A DNA stretch of 64,000 nucleotides from JAUWQU01 sp964564285 (lineage in GTDB: Bacteria; Planctomycetota; Phycisphaerae; SM23-33), in the NCBI GenBank assembly GCA_964564285.1, contig CAZMBZ010000002.1, forward strand, positions 1-64,000, written 5' to 3'. Below the pieces are notes generated by a model. It did not search any database and was not told the DNA's origin. It saw only the letters and a list, made by a program, of their open reading frames with translations. The position numbers were made by a program, and so were the translations under genes. Positions 52,412 through 61,150 of this stretch are shown piece after piece. Numbering within the stretch: the first letter of the stretch is position 1; each line of letters begins with the position of its first letter.

Positions 52412-53593
52412 ATGGCCGTTGATTTCCGATGCGAGAATTGCGGGAAGCTGCTCAGTGTTGACGAGCAGCCCGGCAATGCTGTGCGTTGCCCGCACTGTCG
52501 CAAGAAGGTTACCGTGCCCGCTGGCCTGGCTGCTTTGCCCCGGCCTCACGTGCCCCCAAACGCTACTCCGCCACCGCCCCAGGGCGCATCGCCGGACGGT
52601 CAACAGGAAGGCGAGTTGGAGGAGGAGGTCGAAGGCGAGGCCGTCATCGGCGCCATGGCCTCCATCATGCCTTGGGTTATCAGCGTCTTTCTGCACCTGG
52701 GCGTGTTCCTGATCATGCTGTTCTTCGTCATGGTCGCCGTGGACACCGAAATCCCCACCACAGTCGTCATCCCCGACGCCGCGCTGAATCTGGACAATCC
52801 CGGCGGCGTGATGCACCCCAAGACCGAGACGGTCTCGAAAAGCCAGAACGAACGTCGCACCGTCGTCAAACGCTACACCAAGCGCGATGACCAGGTCGAC
52901 AAGGGCAAGACCGAGCAGACGGTTCAGCTTTTGGCGGCCTCGGCGGATGGTGCCAGTGGCGGCGCTGCCGAACTGGGCCTGACCAACAGCGACGCCGCAG
53001 GCGGGCCTCGGAGCCGGTTCTTCGGCTCGGGCGGCAATGCGTACCACATTGTTTTTGTTATCGACCGTTCGGGCTCGATGGCCGTGACGTTCCAGGAAGT
53101 CCAGCACGAGATGATCAAGGCCATCGCCAAGCTTCAGGCGGTTCAGGACTTCACGATCATTTTCTTCAGCGAAAACGAGTACATCGAAGGGCCTCAGAAG
53201 AGTCTGGTGTCGGCGGAGATGCAGAACAAGCTCGCGGCCACCAAGTTCCTCAAGGACGTTACATCGAGCGGCGCGACCATTGTCTTGCCAGCCTTGAAGC
53301 GGGCGTTCCAGATTCTCAAGTATGCCGACCCGCGTCGGCCTGGGCGGCTTATCTATCTGCTGAGCGACGGTGATTTCGCGGGCATGTCTGGCGGCTCGAC
53401 TTATAAAGGGGTTAGCGGCAACGCGGCGGTGGTTCAATGGCTCCAAGACAACAATCCCAAGGAAGAAGCCAAGGGCTTGGTCCACGTGAACACGTTCCTC
53501 TACCGCAGCAAGGACTCCGAAGCGGTCAAGGTCATGGATGCCATCGCCAAGGAAAACGGCGGCAGGTTCAAACAGATCAGCGGTGATGAGTGA
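52412..53593 (+). CDS. Zn-ribbon, TonB-like transmembrane anchor, von Willebrand factor A protein (393 aa)
   Basis: Domain order: a zinc-ribbon-like motif (CENC at 7-10 and CPHC at 26-29), a Pro/Glu linker, one transmembrane helix (about 87-110) and a vWA domain (about 211-390). The MIDAS motif is complete: Asp218, Ser220 and Ser222 in DRSGSM, Thr289 in SSGAT, and Asp319 in LLSDGD. The helix contains SVFLH (Ser91, His95), the same SxxxH spacing as the ExbB/ExbD-contacting helix of TonB. The vWA part should lie outside the cytoplasm. AGGAG eight bases upstream supports the start. It leads a cluster with ExbB and three ExbD genes, so it may be the energised partner. Domain calls are firm; the TonB analogy is inference. 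Confidence 0.83.
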   Translation: MAVDFRCENCGKLLSVDEQPGNAVRCPHCRKKVTVPAGLAALPRPHVPPNATPPPPQGASPDGQQEGELEEEVEGEAVIGAMASIMPWVISVFLHLGVFLIMLFFVMVAVDTEIPTTVVIPDAALNLDNPGGVMHPKTETVSKSQNERRTVVKRYTKRDDQVDKGKTEQTVQLLAASADGASGGAAELGLTNSDAAGGPRSRFFGSGGNAYHIVFVIDRSGSMAVTFQEVQHEMIKAIAKLQAVQDFTIIFFSENEYIEGPQKSLVSAEMQNKLAATKFLKDVTSSGATIVLPALKRAFQILKYADPRRPGRLIYLLSDGDFAGMSGGSTYKGVSGNAAVVQWLQDNNPKEEAKGLVHVNTFLYRSKDSEAVKVMDAIAKENGGRFKQISGDE

Positions 53594-53607
53594 TGTTGGG
53601 AGAACCC

Positions 53608-54681
53608 ATGCGTCAGACAACTATCATCCTTGCGGCGATTATGCTGTTCAGCGGGCTGGCTGTGGCGGACACGCTGACAATCAGCGGCATCGGTCGGAGC
53701 GTTCGCGTCGTTGACGTCACCAAGGGCAATATCGCCTACGAGTTTAACGGTCGGGACTACGACAAGTCGCTGGGTGAGGTCAGCTACATTGCCCTCAGCG
53801 GGCATCGTGACTTCACCAAGGCCGAGGACGCCCTCAAGGCCGGCAAGTTCGCCGAGGCGGTCGCCGCCTACACCGCTTGCGAGGCGGCTGCGGGCAAACC
53901 GGCTTGGGTCGGCAGGCTGATTCGTTATCGTCGTCTTCAGGCGGCGATAGGGGCGAAGATGGCCGGCCTGGCTGTGGCGGATTGGCTTGGCATAGTGGGT
54001 GAGGGCGGCACGAGCCGACTCGCCGTCATGATGGCACCCGAAGTCGTCGCGACCAAGGGTTCGGCCGAGAATGCCAAGGCGATCGCACTGCTGGAAAAGC
54101 GGGTCGGCGGCAAGGGCGATGCGATGTTCGCCGCGAAGGTCAAAGAGATTCTCCTGAACCTGTACGCGGTCGAGGGGCTTAGTGACAAGGCTGCAATGCT
54201 GAACGCCAGCACCGCCCCGGCGACCACCACGGAAACCCCAGGCCGGTCTGGCGTGCCGCAGGTATCGGATCCGGTCGTCTCGGTCGGGCCGGTCTCCAGG
54301 AACTTGGAGGCTGCCGCCAGCCAGATCAAACTCGGGCAGTACGATGCTGCCGTCGAAGAAATAAAGTCCAAGCTTAAACGGTTCCGCGCCCGTGAACTTC
54401 CAGGGGCGCTGCTGCTCCAGGGCAAGGCCCTTCAGTTGTCGTACAAAAAGGGTGGTGCCAAGGACCGCAAAAAGCTGCTGGCCGCAGGGCTGTGTTTTAT
54501 GCGGGTCGCGGCCTGCTTCGATGCATCCACCCCGGAAGTTCCCGAAGCCCTGTACTTGGCCGCGATGGTCGAAAGGGCTGTTGGCAACCGGGTCGCGGGT
54601 GATAACGCCCTGCGGCTGCTGATCAGTCGGCATCGCACGAGCAAATGGGCCGAGAAGGCCCAGGCCGCGCTAGGTGGCTAG
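53608..54681 (+). CDS. Secreted helical-repeat (TPR-like) protein of the Exb cluster (357 aa)
   Basis: Function unknown. A signal peptide (about residues 1-20, cleavage near LAVA) is followed by a short beta-rich segment and helical repeats with TPR-like spacing: AEDALKAGKFAEAVAAYTAC, then a second group near QIKLGQYDAAVEEIKSKLKR and ALYLAAMVERAVGNRVAGD. Between lies a Thr/Pro-rich linker. ATG 53608 with GGGAG five bases upstream is preferred over GTG 53590. It starts 14 bp after the vWA gene, so the two are probably co-expressed. A periplasmic scaffold role is inferred. Confidence 0.65.
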   Translation: MRQTTIILAAIMLFSGLAVADTLTISGIGRSVRVVDVTKGNIAYEFNGRDYDKSLGEVSYIALSGHRDFTKAEDALKAGKFAEAVAAYTACEAAAGKPAWVGRLIRYRRLQAAIGAKMAGLAVADWLGIVGEGGTSRLAVMMAPEVVATKGSAENAKAIALLEKRVGGKGDAMFAAKVKEILLNLYAVEGLSDKAAMLNASTAPATTTETPGRSGVPQVSDPVVSVGPVSRNLEAAASQIKLGQYDAAVEEIKSKLKRFRARELPGALLLQGKALQLSYKKGGAKDRKKLLAAGLCFMRVAACFDASTPEVPEALYLAAMVERAVGNRVAGDNALRLLISRHRTSKWAEKAQAALGG

Positions 54682-54823
54682 GTCGGCCGGAGTGATTACG
54701 AACATAACAGCGATTTTCGCTTACGATTGATGAACCCACCCCGGCCGAACGTGCCAGGGCAGAGACAAGCGTCTACGACAGGTATTTTGACAGGAATCCT
54801 GCTGAGCAGAGGAGATCGAGAGC

Positions 54824-55492
54824 ATGTTGGATTTTCAATGGGCGGTTTTAGCACAATCCGGTAACGTTGACTTCTTCAAGACGCTGGTCTGGCCCGGTGG
54901 AGGATATATTGGCATCCTTCTGTGGGGCTTGAGCGTGGTGATGGTGGCGTTGAGCATTCAGTTCTTTGTGACGATTCGCAAGGGCAACATCATGCCCGAT
55001 CTCGTCAAGCAGCAGATCCAGGGCCTCTTCGAGGAGAAGCAGTACCGCGAGGCGATCGAGGTCACTGCCACCGAGCCAAGCATGCTCAGTTACGTTGTGC
55101 ATGCGGCGCTCAGTGAGGCTGCCCATGGATATTCCTTGATGGAACGCGCCATGGAAGAATCCGCCGAGGAGAAGACTTCGGGCATGCTCCGCAAGATCGA
55201 GTGGCTTAATCTGCTGGGCAATATCAGTCCGATGCTCGGGCTGATGGGAACCGTCTGGGGCATGATCATGACGTTCATGGCCATTGTCGAGGCCAAGGGC
55301 ATTCCCTCGCCGGACAAGCTCGCGTATTCGATCGGAATTGCACTGGTTACGACTCTGCTGGGTTTGGTCGTGGCGATTCCCGCTCTGTCGGTTTTCGCCG
55401 TTCTTCGCAATCGCATCGACTCGCTGGCTAACGAGGTGATCATGGAAGCCCAGGAAATGATCTCTACGTTCCGCCCGGCCCCCAAGGGCTGA
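54824..55492 (+). CDS. ExbB/TolQ/MotA-family proton channel protein (222 aa)
   Basis: Pentameric stator-type membrane protein that with ExbD uses the proton motive force. Three transmembrane helices are seen (about 27-49, 130-150, 168-190). Family motifs are SPMLGLMGTVWGMIMTF in the second helix and ALVTTLLGLVVAIPAL in the third, including the Thr and Gly/Ala positions of ExbB and TolQ. A large cytoplasmic loop separates helix one and two. AGGAGA precedes the ATG. It is the only ExbB in the cluster, beside three ExbD genes. Confidence 0.92.
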   Translation: MLDFQWAVLAQSGNVDFFKTLVWPGGGYIGILLWGLSVVMVALSIQFFVTIRKGNIMPDLVKQQIQGLFEEKQYREAIEVTATEPSMLSYVVHAALSEAAHGYSLMERAMEESAEEKTSGMLRKIEWLNLLGNISPMLGLMGTVWGMIMTFMAIVEAKGIPSPDKLAYSIGIALVTTLLGLVVAIPALSVFAVLRNRIDSLANEVIMEAQEMISTFRPAPKG

Positions 55493-55549
55493 GTGAGTCC
55501 AGGGTCACCGGCCGGTCCCACCGGCCGAAGCAGTTAAGGAGCATCGACT

Positions 55550-56092
55550 ATGGCCAAGAGAATGAATGCCGCTGCCGGCGAGGCCGTGGGTTTCAACATG
55601 ACGCCCATGATCGACTGTGTGTTCCAGTTGATCATCTTCTTCATTTTGACCGGCCAGGTTGCCAACGACGCGTACGCCAAGGACGTGCAGGTTGTTCGTC
55701 CGGAAGACAGCAGGGCTATCCCGGCTTCGGTGGCCAAGTTTCCCAACAAGGTGACGGTCAACGTGGTGTCCAAGGCCGCCGGACAGGAAAACCCTGACCC
55801 CGTGCGGGCCGCGACGGCGGGTTTCTACCAGATCAACACGGAGAAGTTCGACGTTGGTCAGTGGGACCAGATGATCGAGGTCATCAGGTTGCGAAAGAAA
55901 GAGTTCGAAACCCAGTTCGGCGATGCTGGGGCTTCTCCGGCCGGCGATACCGATAAGGGCGGGAGGAAGTTCTTTCTCGAAGTCCGCGCCGACGAGCGCG
56001 TCAACTGGGAGTATGTGGCACCGGTAATCCGGGCCGGTGTCGAGGCCGGAATAAGCAAGTTGAATATAACCGCTATGATCAAACAGAAATAA
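55550..56092 (+). CDS. ExbD/TolR-family protein 1 (180 aa)
   Basis: Single-pass partner of ExbB. The membrane helix (about 15-37) carries the essential Asp as MTPMIDCVFQLIIFF (Asp22). A periplasmic domain follows, ending DERVNWEYVAPVIRAGVEAG, which resembles the ExbD/TolR fold. It is the most divergent of the three copies and contains a longer insertion (about 110-145, DAGASPAGDTDKGG). It lies 57 bp after exbB. Confidence 0.9.
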   Translation: MAKRMNAAAGEAVGFNMTPMIDCVFQLIIFFILTGQVANDAYAKDVQVVRPEDSRAIPASVAKFPNKVTVNVVSKAAGQENPDPVRAATAGFYQINTEKFDVGQWDQMIEVIRLRKKEFETQFGDAGASPAGDTDKGGRKFFLEVRADERVNWEYVAPVIRAGVEAGISKLNITAMIKQK

Positions 56093-56108
56093 GCCGAGGC
56101 ATACTACT

Positions 56109-56624
56109 ATGGCGATTTCAGGCAATAAAATTATCGTGGGTGATGATACTGTCCACCATGTAACGCCCAGCAAGAAGAACAAGAAGAAGAAGCCCTCGGG
56201 GGACATGCAGACACAGATGACGCCGATGATCGACGTCACGTTCCAGTTGCTGCTGTTCTTCATTCTGACTTTCGAGTTCCGCGAGGCAGAAGGCACGATT
56301 CCCGGCACCTTGCCGGCCAAGGGCAGCATTGCCCAGCAGGTTTCTGAGACCCCGCCGCCGGACCCGATCACGATCAAGGTATTCCCCTCGAGCAAAAACG
56401 GGTTGCCGGTCAGGTACGAACTGAGTGGTTTTGGCATGGCCATTGAGTCTGTCGCGCAACTGGGTGCTTTGCTCAAGGAGAGGCGGGAACGGATCGGCAG
56501 CACAGAAGTGCCGATAGTGATATTCCCGAATCAGGATGTGCCATGGGGGTTTGTTGTCGAGGCGTTCAACCAAGCCACGAAGGCGAAATTCGAGAAGATA
56601 GGATTCGCGCAGCAGGTAATGTGA
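56109..56624 (+). CDS. ExbD/TolR-family protein 2 (171 aa)
   Basis: Second ExbD paralogue. The N-terminal cytoplasmic part is extended and lysine-rich (KKNKKKKPSG). The membrane helix contains MTPMIDVTFQLLLFF with Asp42 and the periplasmic part ends IVIFPNQDVPWGFVVEAFNQ. Very similar to the third copy, including a 41-bp stretch identical in DNA (56217-56257 and 56807-56847), so they arose by recent tandem duplication. Confidence 0.9.
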   Translation: MAISGNKIIVGDDTVHHVTPSKKNKKKKPSGDMQTQMTPMIDVTFQLLLFFILTFEFREAEGTIPGTLPAKGSIAQQVSETPPPDPITIKVFPSSKNGLPVRYELSGFGMAIESVAQLGALLKERRERIGSTEVPIVIFPNQDVPWGFVVEAFNQATKAKFEKIGFAQQVM

Positions 56625-56642
56625 CCCGGCCCCGGCCGGGCG

Positions 56643-56683
56643 GGCCGCTTGCAGCAAGGACAGCTTTCTAAACGGGCTGTTAG
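56643..56683 (+). repeat. 41-bp hairpin repeat, copy 3
   Basis: GGCCGCTTGCAGCAAGG followed by the stem GACAGC/GCTGTT around TTTCTAAACGG. It lies in the 74-bp spacer between the second and third ExbD genes and ends 15 bp before the third start codon, so it will be in the transcript leader of that gene. Confidence 0.72.
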
Positions 56684-56698
56684 CCAAGGGAGACTATC

Positions 56699-57202
56699 AT
56701 GGCGATTTCTACGGACGAGAAGGTAGAAGGCGGCGAGAGGGTTCACCATGCTGTTGGCAGGAGAGGCGGCATTGGCAAAAGGGGCTCTGCGAAACCCCAG
56801 CCGCCCATGACGCCGATGATCGACGTCACGTTCCAGTTGCTGCTGTTTTTCATCATGACCTTCGAGTTTCGTCAGTCCGAAGGGATGATCCCCGGCACGC
56901 TGCCGGGCGGGACCATCGTGAGTCCCGGTGTTTTGCCGACGGTTGACCCGATTCGTATCCGCCTGATTCCATCCGCGGACGGGCAGTCAGCGAGTTACGA
57001 GATGTCGGGAATTGCTACGGCGGTTACGAGCCCCGGGCAGTTGGGCGAGATGCTCCAGTCGAGGCAGGAGCAAATTGGCAGCAGGGAAGTGCCGATAGTC
57101 ATATTCCCCAGCGACGATGTGCCGTGGAAATATGTCGTTGAGGCGTTCAACCAGGCAAAGAAGGCGAGATTCGAGAAGATCGGTTTTGGGAAGGTATTGT
57201 AA
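56699..57202 (+). CDS. ExbD/TolR-family protein 3 (167 aa)
   Basis: Third ExbD paralogue. Starts MAISTDEKVEG, similar to copy 2, with a glycine/arginine-rich N-terminal part. The helix is MTPMIDVTFQLLLFF with Asp42, followed by FEFRQSEGMIPGTLPG. The periplasmic domain ends IVIFPSDDVPWKYVVEAFNQ. Separated from copy 2 by the 41-bp repeat. Likely co-expressed with ExbB and the downstream repeat protein. Confidence 0.9.
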   Translation: MAISTDEKVEGGERVHHAVGRRGGIGKRGSAKPQPPMTPMIDVTFQLLLFFIMTFEFRQSEGMIPGTLPGGTIVSPGVLPTVDPIRIRLIPSADGQSASYEMSGIATAVTSPGQLGEMLQSRQEQIGSREVPIVIFPSDDVPWKYVVEAFNQAKKARFEKIGFGKVL

Positions 57203-57255
57203 CCCAGGCTTCTGTTGGCGAGAGACACATGCACAATAGCGAGTGTGAGATAGGT

Positions 57256-60200
57256 ATGACGAGAATTCGCATCAGCCTGTGGAAGTTGGCGGCAGTAGTT
57301 GTCCTCGCGGTGGCGGTTTTGTCGTGGCCCGCTTCGGCCCAGAATCTCAAGATAGCCAGTGCTTACGAGCAACTCTCGATGAGCAAGCTGATCAAGCAGC
57401 TATCGTTGCTTGGCATGACGGATTTGCTGCGAGCCATCGAGGACGAGATTCCCGCTGATGACGAGTCCGTGACTGCACTTGCAACGCGTGGCAGGGTTCG
57501 CATGGGTCTTGCCAAAGCCATGGCCCGCCCGGAAGACCAGGGCAAGATGATGGACGAGGCCATCGTGCTGCTTCGCAAGGCGGCCAACAAGGCTGAGACT
57601 CAGGACAACATGGGTCCGGCCCAGCAAATCGAGATGTACCGCATCATGCTCGAACTGGCGACGGCGATGGGGCGGTATCGTATCGAGAACCCCCACGTGC
57701 TTCGCCTCCGGATGCTTCTTGGCAGCGACGACGATCGCAAGATTATCCTCAAGTACACCAAGGAAGCCGTCGAACTGGCCGACTTCCTCGAAGACAAGAT
57801 CGCTCGTAAGTTGGTGGACTGGCAGACCACCATCGAGATCTACGTGATGTACGGGCCGACGCTGGAGGACCTCCAGCTCGAGATGAAATACAACGTCGCC
57901 TGGGTCCGCCTGCATCGCGCTATGGCGCTTCCGCCCGGCGGCGAGCGGTCCGAGCTCTGCCGCAACGTTATCTCCGGCATGAAGGAGTTCCGCAACGATC
58001 CTGACAGCGGCGTGATGGGATGGGCCAGGTACGCCACGGGTTTTGCCCAGCGGCTGATCGGCGACAAGTACGCCCAGGCCGAGGCCACTCTCAAGCAGGT
58101 CGCCGAGGACGAAAACGAGAACAAGGACTTGCGTCAGCGCGCGTGGTTCGAGCGCGTCCGCAATCGCATCGACGAAGGCGCCGACGCTAAGATCGACAAG
58201 GCCATGGCGGATTTCGAGGCCGGCTCGGTCGCCGTATGGGGCGCCGACAAGCGGGTGATTGTAGATCTCCGCCTGGTACTGCTCAAAAGCCATCGCATCG
58301 AAATTGCCGCCACCAAGGAAACCAACGTCCCCAAAAGAAAGGCCCGGTTCGCGCAGGCCCAGGCCGAGCTTCTTTCGTTCGTCGAGAAGTACGCCGACCG
58401 CCCGGATCTGATTCGGGCGTTCCTCGAGATGGTCAACACCAAGTTTTCCGGTGATGAGGACCTCACCAACGCAAGCGCCATTGTGTGCATGGCAAGGGCG
58501 TACGCCAAGCTGGCCGGCGAGACTCCCGAGGACAAGGCCGAGGCCGAGAAGCTCCTGCTGCGAATCCTGGCGCACAAGGACTTGGCAAACGTGAAGATCG
58601 CCCAGGCTATCGAGCCGGGCGTGCTGTATGAGCTTGCCTTCCTGATGAACAAGAGGAAGCTCAACGTCGAGGCCGCCAAGTATTTCGTCAGGCTGGCGAG
58701 GAAGTATCCCAAGCACGACCTGGCCGAGAAGTCCGCCCGCTTCGCCGTCCGCAGCCTCCGTGGGGTCTTCGCCGAACGCCAGGCTAAGGGCAAGTTGATT
58801 ACCGCAAGTCTGCGGTTGGATTACATCCACGCCCTGGAGACGCTGCTGAGCAACTGGTCGAAGATCAAGGACACGGTCAAGTGGAACTTCGACCTGGCCG
58901 CGCAGTGTACGAAGCTCGCGGATCTGTCTGAAGAGCCGGTTGTCAAGTTCTACTGGCAAATCCGGGCCGTCGCGGCCAACGAGCATATTCCGGCCGAGTT
59001 GCTGGAGTACATGGAGGCCCAGCACGCGGCCCTGGAGGCGCGGTCGCAGATCGTGCTCAATCGCGACGAGTTGGAAGAACTGCTCAAGGGCAACAATGCG
59101 CGGGCGACGAAGTCCCTTGAGCGGCTTGCACGGTCGCTGGTTGGATTGGACAACGCGGCCCTGCCTGTCGGCGACTCTCCGCCGACGGCGCCGACGACGG
59201 TCCCGGCAGGCGATGGCGAGCCAAAGGTTGCCGGCAACGCCGTCAGTGAGAAGTTGGCCGAGATCACCAAGGAACTCACCGCGAGCCTGGCGACCTACGC
59301 GGACCCGGCTGCGCTTTCAACGAACCTCAAGAAGTACGGCCTCGCGGCCCTTGCTGAGAGCAATAAGGCGGCCGCGAAGGCCAAGTTGGCCCAGGGCGAG
59401 GAAAAGCAGCAATTGCTCGGCAACGCCGAGGGCCTGAAGGAGTGGGCCGCCCTGGCCGAGTACCAGGCCGCGGTCATTAAGTACGAGCAACTTGCCAAGG
59501 GCAAGAGCGACGTGGAACGCGAGCGGCTCGAAAAGGAAGCCTTGGGTGATCTGCGGACGCTGATAGCGAAGTTGCGGGCAACGGGCAAGCCCGATGGCGC
59601 GTCGGCTCGTGAATATTCGCCGGTTCTTCCTATGGCCCATGAGTTCGAGATCCGCAAGCTTATCGAGCTAAGCCGGACCGATGAGGCCATCGCCAAAATC
59701 CAGGGATTCAAGGAATCGTTCCCCGAGCAGGCAAAGCAACTCATCGAACTTCTGGTCCAGCAGGTGCAGGTTCAGATCGCCCGCTTGGAGAAGCGCCTCA
59801 AGGCGGCCGTCAGGAGAGAGCAAGCCGAGGAGTACCGTCAGGATCTCAATCGCTACCAGATGGCGTATGTCAACTTGGCCAAGGATCTATACGCGCCAGT
59901 GGAGGGCAAGCCGCTTAAGCTGGCCGACCTGGACGCCCGGTTGCGCGACCTGAGTGCGATGGAGCGGAAGGGCGATTTTGCCGGTCTGCTGGCCCAGGCC
60001 CAAAGCATCACGGCTCTGGCGGCCGAGAGCCAGATAAAGCTTGCCGACATCAAGGGCGCCGACGTTCTGGCTAGTGTTATCACCGCCGCCAAGTCGGCCG
60101 GAGCAAGCCCGAGCAAGACCGTCTTGACCGACCTCGCCGCGGCGACGACGAACATGGTGCTGAACATACGCGATGTGGTTCTTGAGCGTTACGAGCTTTG

Positions 60201-60954
60201 CCAGATGTACGCCGACTCGCTGTTGTGCAAGGGCAGGGCCAAGATGCTTGCCAAGGATGATGCGGGCGGCAAGGCTGCTTACCAGGAAGCCCTTGATGGC
60301 TTCAAGAAGTGCTTCGAGTTGGACGATGCCCGTCGCAAGGGCCAGGCCGAATGGCTGAGCAAGAAATACACCCCCTTCATCGAGGACGTCAAGGTCAACG
60401 CCAAGGGCATGGACGCAGTCAGTCGAATCGTCCGTACGTTCCGTCGGGAGTTGATCGCGGTCGACGAGGACCCGAATACCTCGGAAGACATGGCCTTGAT
60501 GGAGCGTGCCGAAAAGTACGTCCGTGGCGCCGGCGTGCAGGAGCAGGAACGTCTGCGGCTGCCGCGAGCGGTGAGCATGCTGGTTCGTGGTTGGCAGGGC
60601 CTGCTGCGGAACCAGCAGAACCGGACGACGGTGGATCATGTGAACATCATCGGAATGGCTCGCGCATACCGATATCTGGGCGAATACGGCAAGGCGATGG
60701 AACAATATCGCCATTACGCTTCCGGCATTCCCCAAGCGGAGTTTCCCAAGGATTACTGGCGTGCCGAACTGGAACGAAGTCAGTGTAACCTGGAAGGCTA
60801 CGGCGATAACGCTCAGGCCATGAAGAACCTGGTGATCCAGATAAAGTCCCTTAGCATAAAGGATAAGGATATGGGAGGCTTGGCAGGCGAGTTCGAGGAT
60901 GTCAAGCGTGCCGCTTCCAGCAAAGCCAATGTGGCTGCGTCCAAGCAGGGGTGA
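57256..60954 (+). CDS. Very large secreted helical-repeat protein (1232 aa)
   Basis: Function unknown. A signal peptide (residues 1-29, cleavage after ASA) precedes an almost entirely alpha-helical protein with TPR/Sel1-like degenerate repeats along its length, for instance near ARKYPKHDLAEKSARFAVRS, GDFAGLLAQAQSITAL and YRYLGEYGKAMEQYRHYASG. The composition is rich in Ala, Lys, Glu and Leu. ATG 57229 is in frame and could also be used; 57256 is chosen because the signal peptide begins there. It follows the ExbD genes by about 50 bp. A periplasmic scaffold or substrate-binding arm moved by the ExbBD motor is possible but unproven. Confidence 0.7.
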   Translation: MTRIRISLWKLAAVVVLAVAVLSWPASAQNLKIASAYEQLSMSKLIKQLSLLGMTDLLRAIEDEIPADDESVTALATRGRVRMGLAKAMARPEDQGKMMDEAIVLLRKAANKAETQDNMGPAQQIEMYRIMLELATAMGRYRIENPHVLRLRMLLGSDDDRKIILKYTKEAVELADFLEDKIARKLVDWQTTIEIYVMYGPTLEDLQLEMKYNVAWVRLHRAMALPPGGERSELCRNVISGMKEFRNDPDSGVMGWARYATGFAQRLIGDKYAQAEATLKQVAEDENENKDLRQRAWFERVRNRIDEGADAKIDKAMADFEAGSVAVWGADKRVIVDLRLVLLKSHRIEIAATKETNVPKRKARFAQAQAELLSFVEKYADRPDLIRAFLEMVNTKFSGDEDLTNASAIVCMARAYAKLAGETPEDKAEAEKLLLRILAHKDLANVKIAQAIEPGVLYELAFLMNKRKLNVEAAKYFVRLARKYPKHDLAEKSARFAVRSLRGVFAERQAKGKLITASLRLDYIHALETLLSNWSKIKDTVKWNFDLAAQCTKLADLSEEPVVKFYWQIRAVAANEHIPAELLEYMEAQHAALEARSQIVLNRDELEELLKGNNARATKSLERLARSLVGLDNAALPVGDSPPTAPTTVPAGDGEPKVAGNAVSEKLAEITKELTASLATYADPAALSTNLKKYGLAALAESNKAAAKAKLAQGEEKQQLLGNAEGLKEWAALAEYQAAVIKYEQLAKGKSDVERERLEKEALGDLRTLIAKLRATGKPDGASAREYSPVLPMAHEFEIRKLIELSRTDEAIAKIQGFKESFPEQAKQLIELLVQQVQVQIARLEKRLKAAVRREQAEEYRQDLNRYQMAYVNLAKDLYAPVEGKPLKLADLDARLRDLSAMERKGDFAGLLAQAQSITALAAESQIKLADIKGADVLASVITAAKSAGASPSKTVLTDLAAATTNMVLNIRDVVLERYELCQMYADSLLCKGRAKMLAKDDAGGKAAYQEALDGFKKCFELDDARRKGQAEWLSKKYTPFIEDVKVNAKGMDAVSRIVRTFRRELIAVDEDPNTSEDMALMERAEKYVRGAGVQEQERLRLPRAVSMLVRGWQGLLRNQQNRTTVDHVNIIGMARAYRYLGEYGKAMEQYRHYASGIPQAEFPKDYWRAELERSQCNLEGYGDNAQAMKNLVIQIKSLSIKDKDMGGLAGEFEDVKRAASSKANVAASKQG

Positions 60955-60999
60955 GCTTCTGTCGGCGATTTCCGTGTGATGGAGTTTATTAACCGGTGA

Positions 61000-61027
61000 T
61001 TGACGCAGAGATTGCTGATACTATACT
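61000..61027 (+). promoter_or_regulatory. Promoter of tRNA-Cys
   Basis: TTGACG (61000-61005) and TATACT (61022-61027), with a 16-bp spacer, place the start about nine bases before the tRNA. Good match and position. Confidence 0.65.
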
Positions 61028-61042
61028 GATCTGAACAGCCAT

Positions 61043-61116
61043 GGCGGCATAGCCAAGCGGACTAAGGCGACGGATTGCAAATCCGTTATTCGTGGGTTCG
61101 AATCCCACTGCCGCCT
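61043..61116 (+). tRNA. tRNA-Cys (anticodon GCA)
   Basis: Acceptor GGCGGCA pairs with TGCCGCC; discriminator T, as required for Cys identity. The anticodon stem ACGGA/TCCGT encloses TTGCAAA, giving anticodon GCA. The T arm has GGGTTCGAATCCC. CCA is not encoded. Confidence 0.97.
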
Positions 61117-61150
61117 GTAATTAGTACAGATCTTTTCTCAGAGGTGACTT

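Noticed and set aside
57400..59025. 541-codon minus-strand frame inside the large repeat protein gene
   Set aside because: Antisense shadow of a highly repetitive, GC-rich coding region; no signal, domain or ribosome-binding site.
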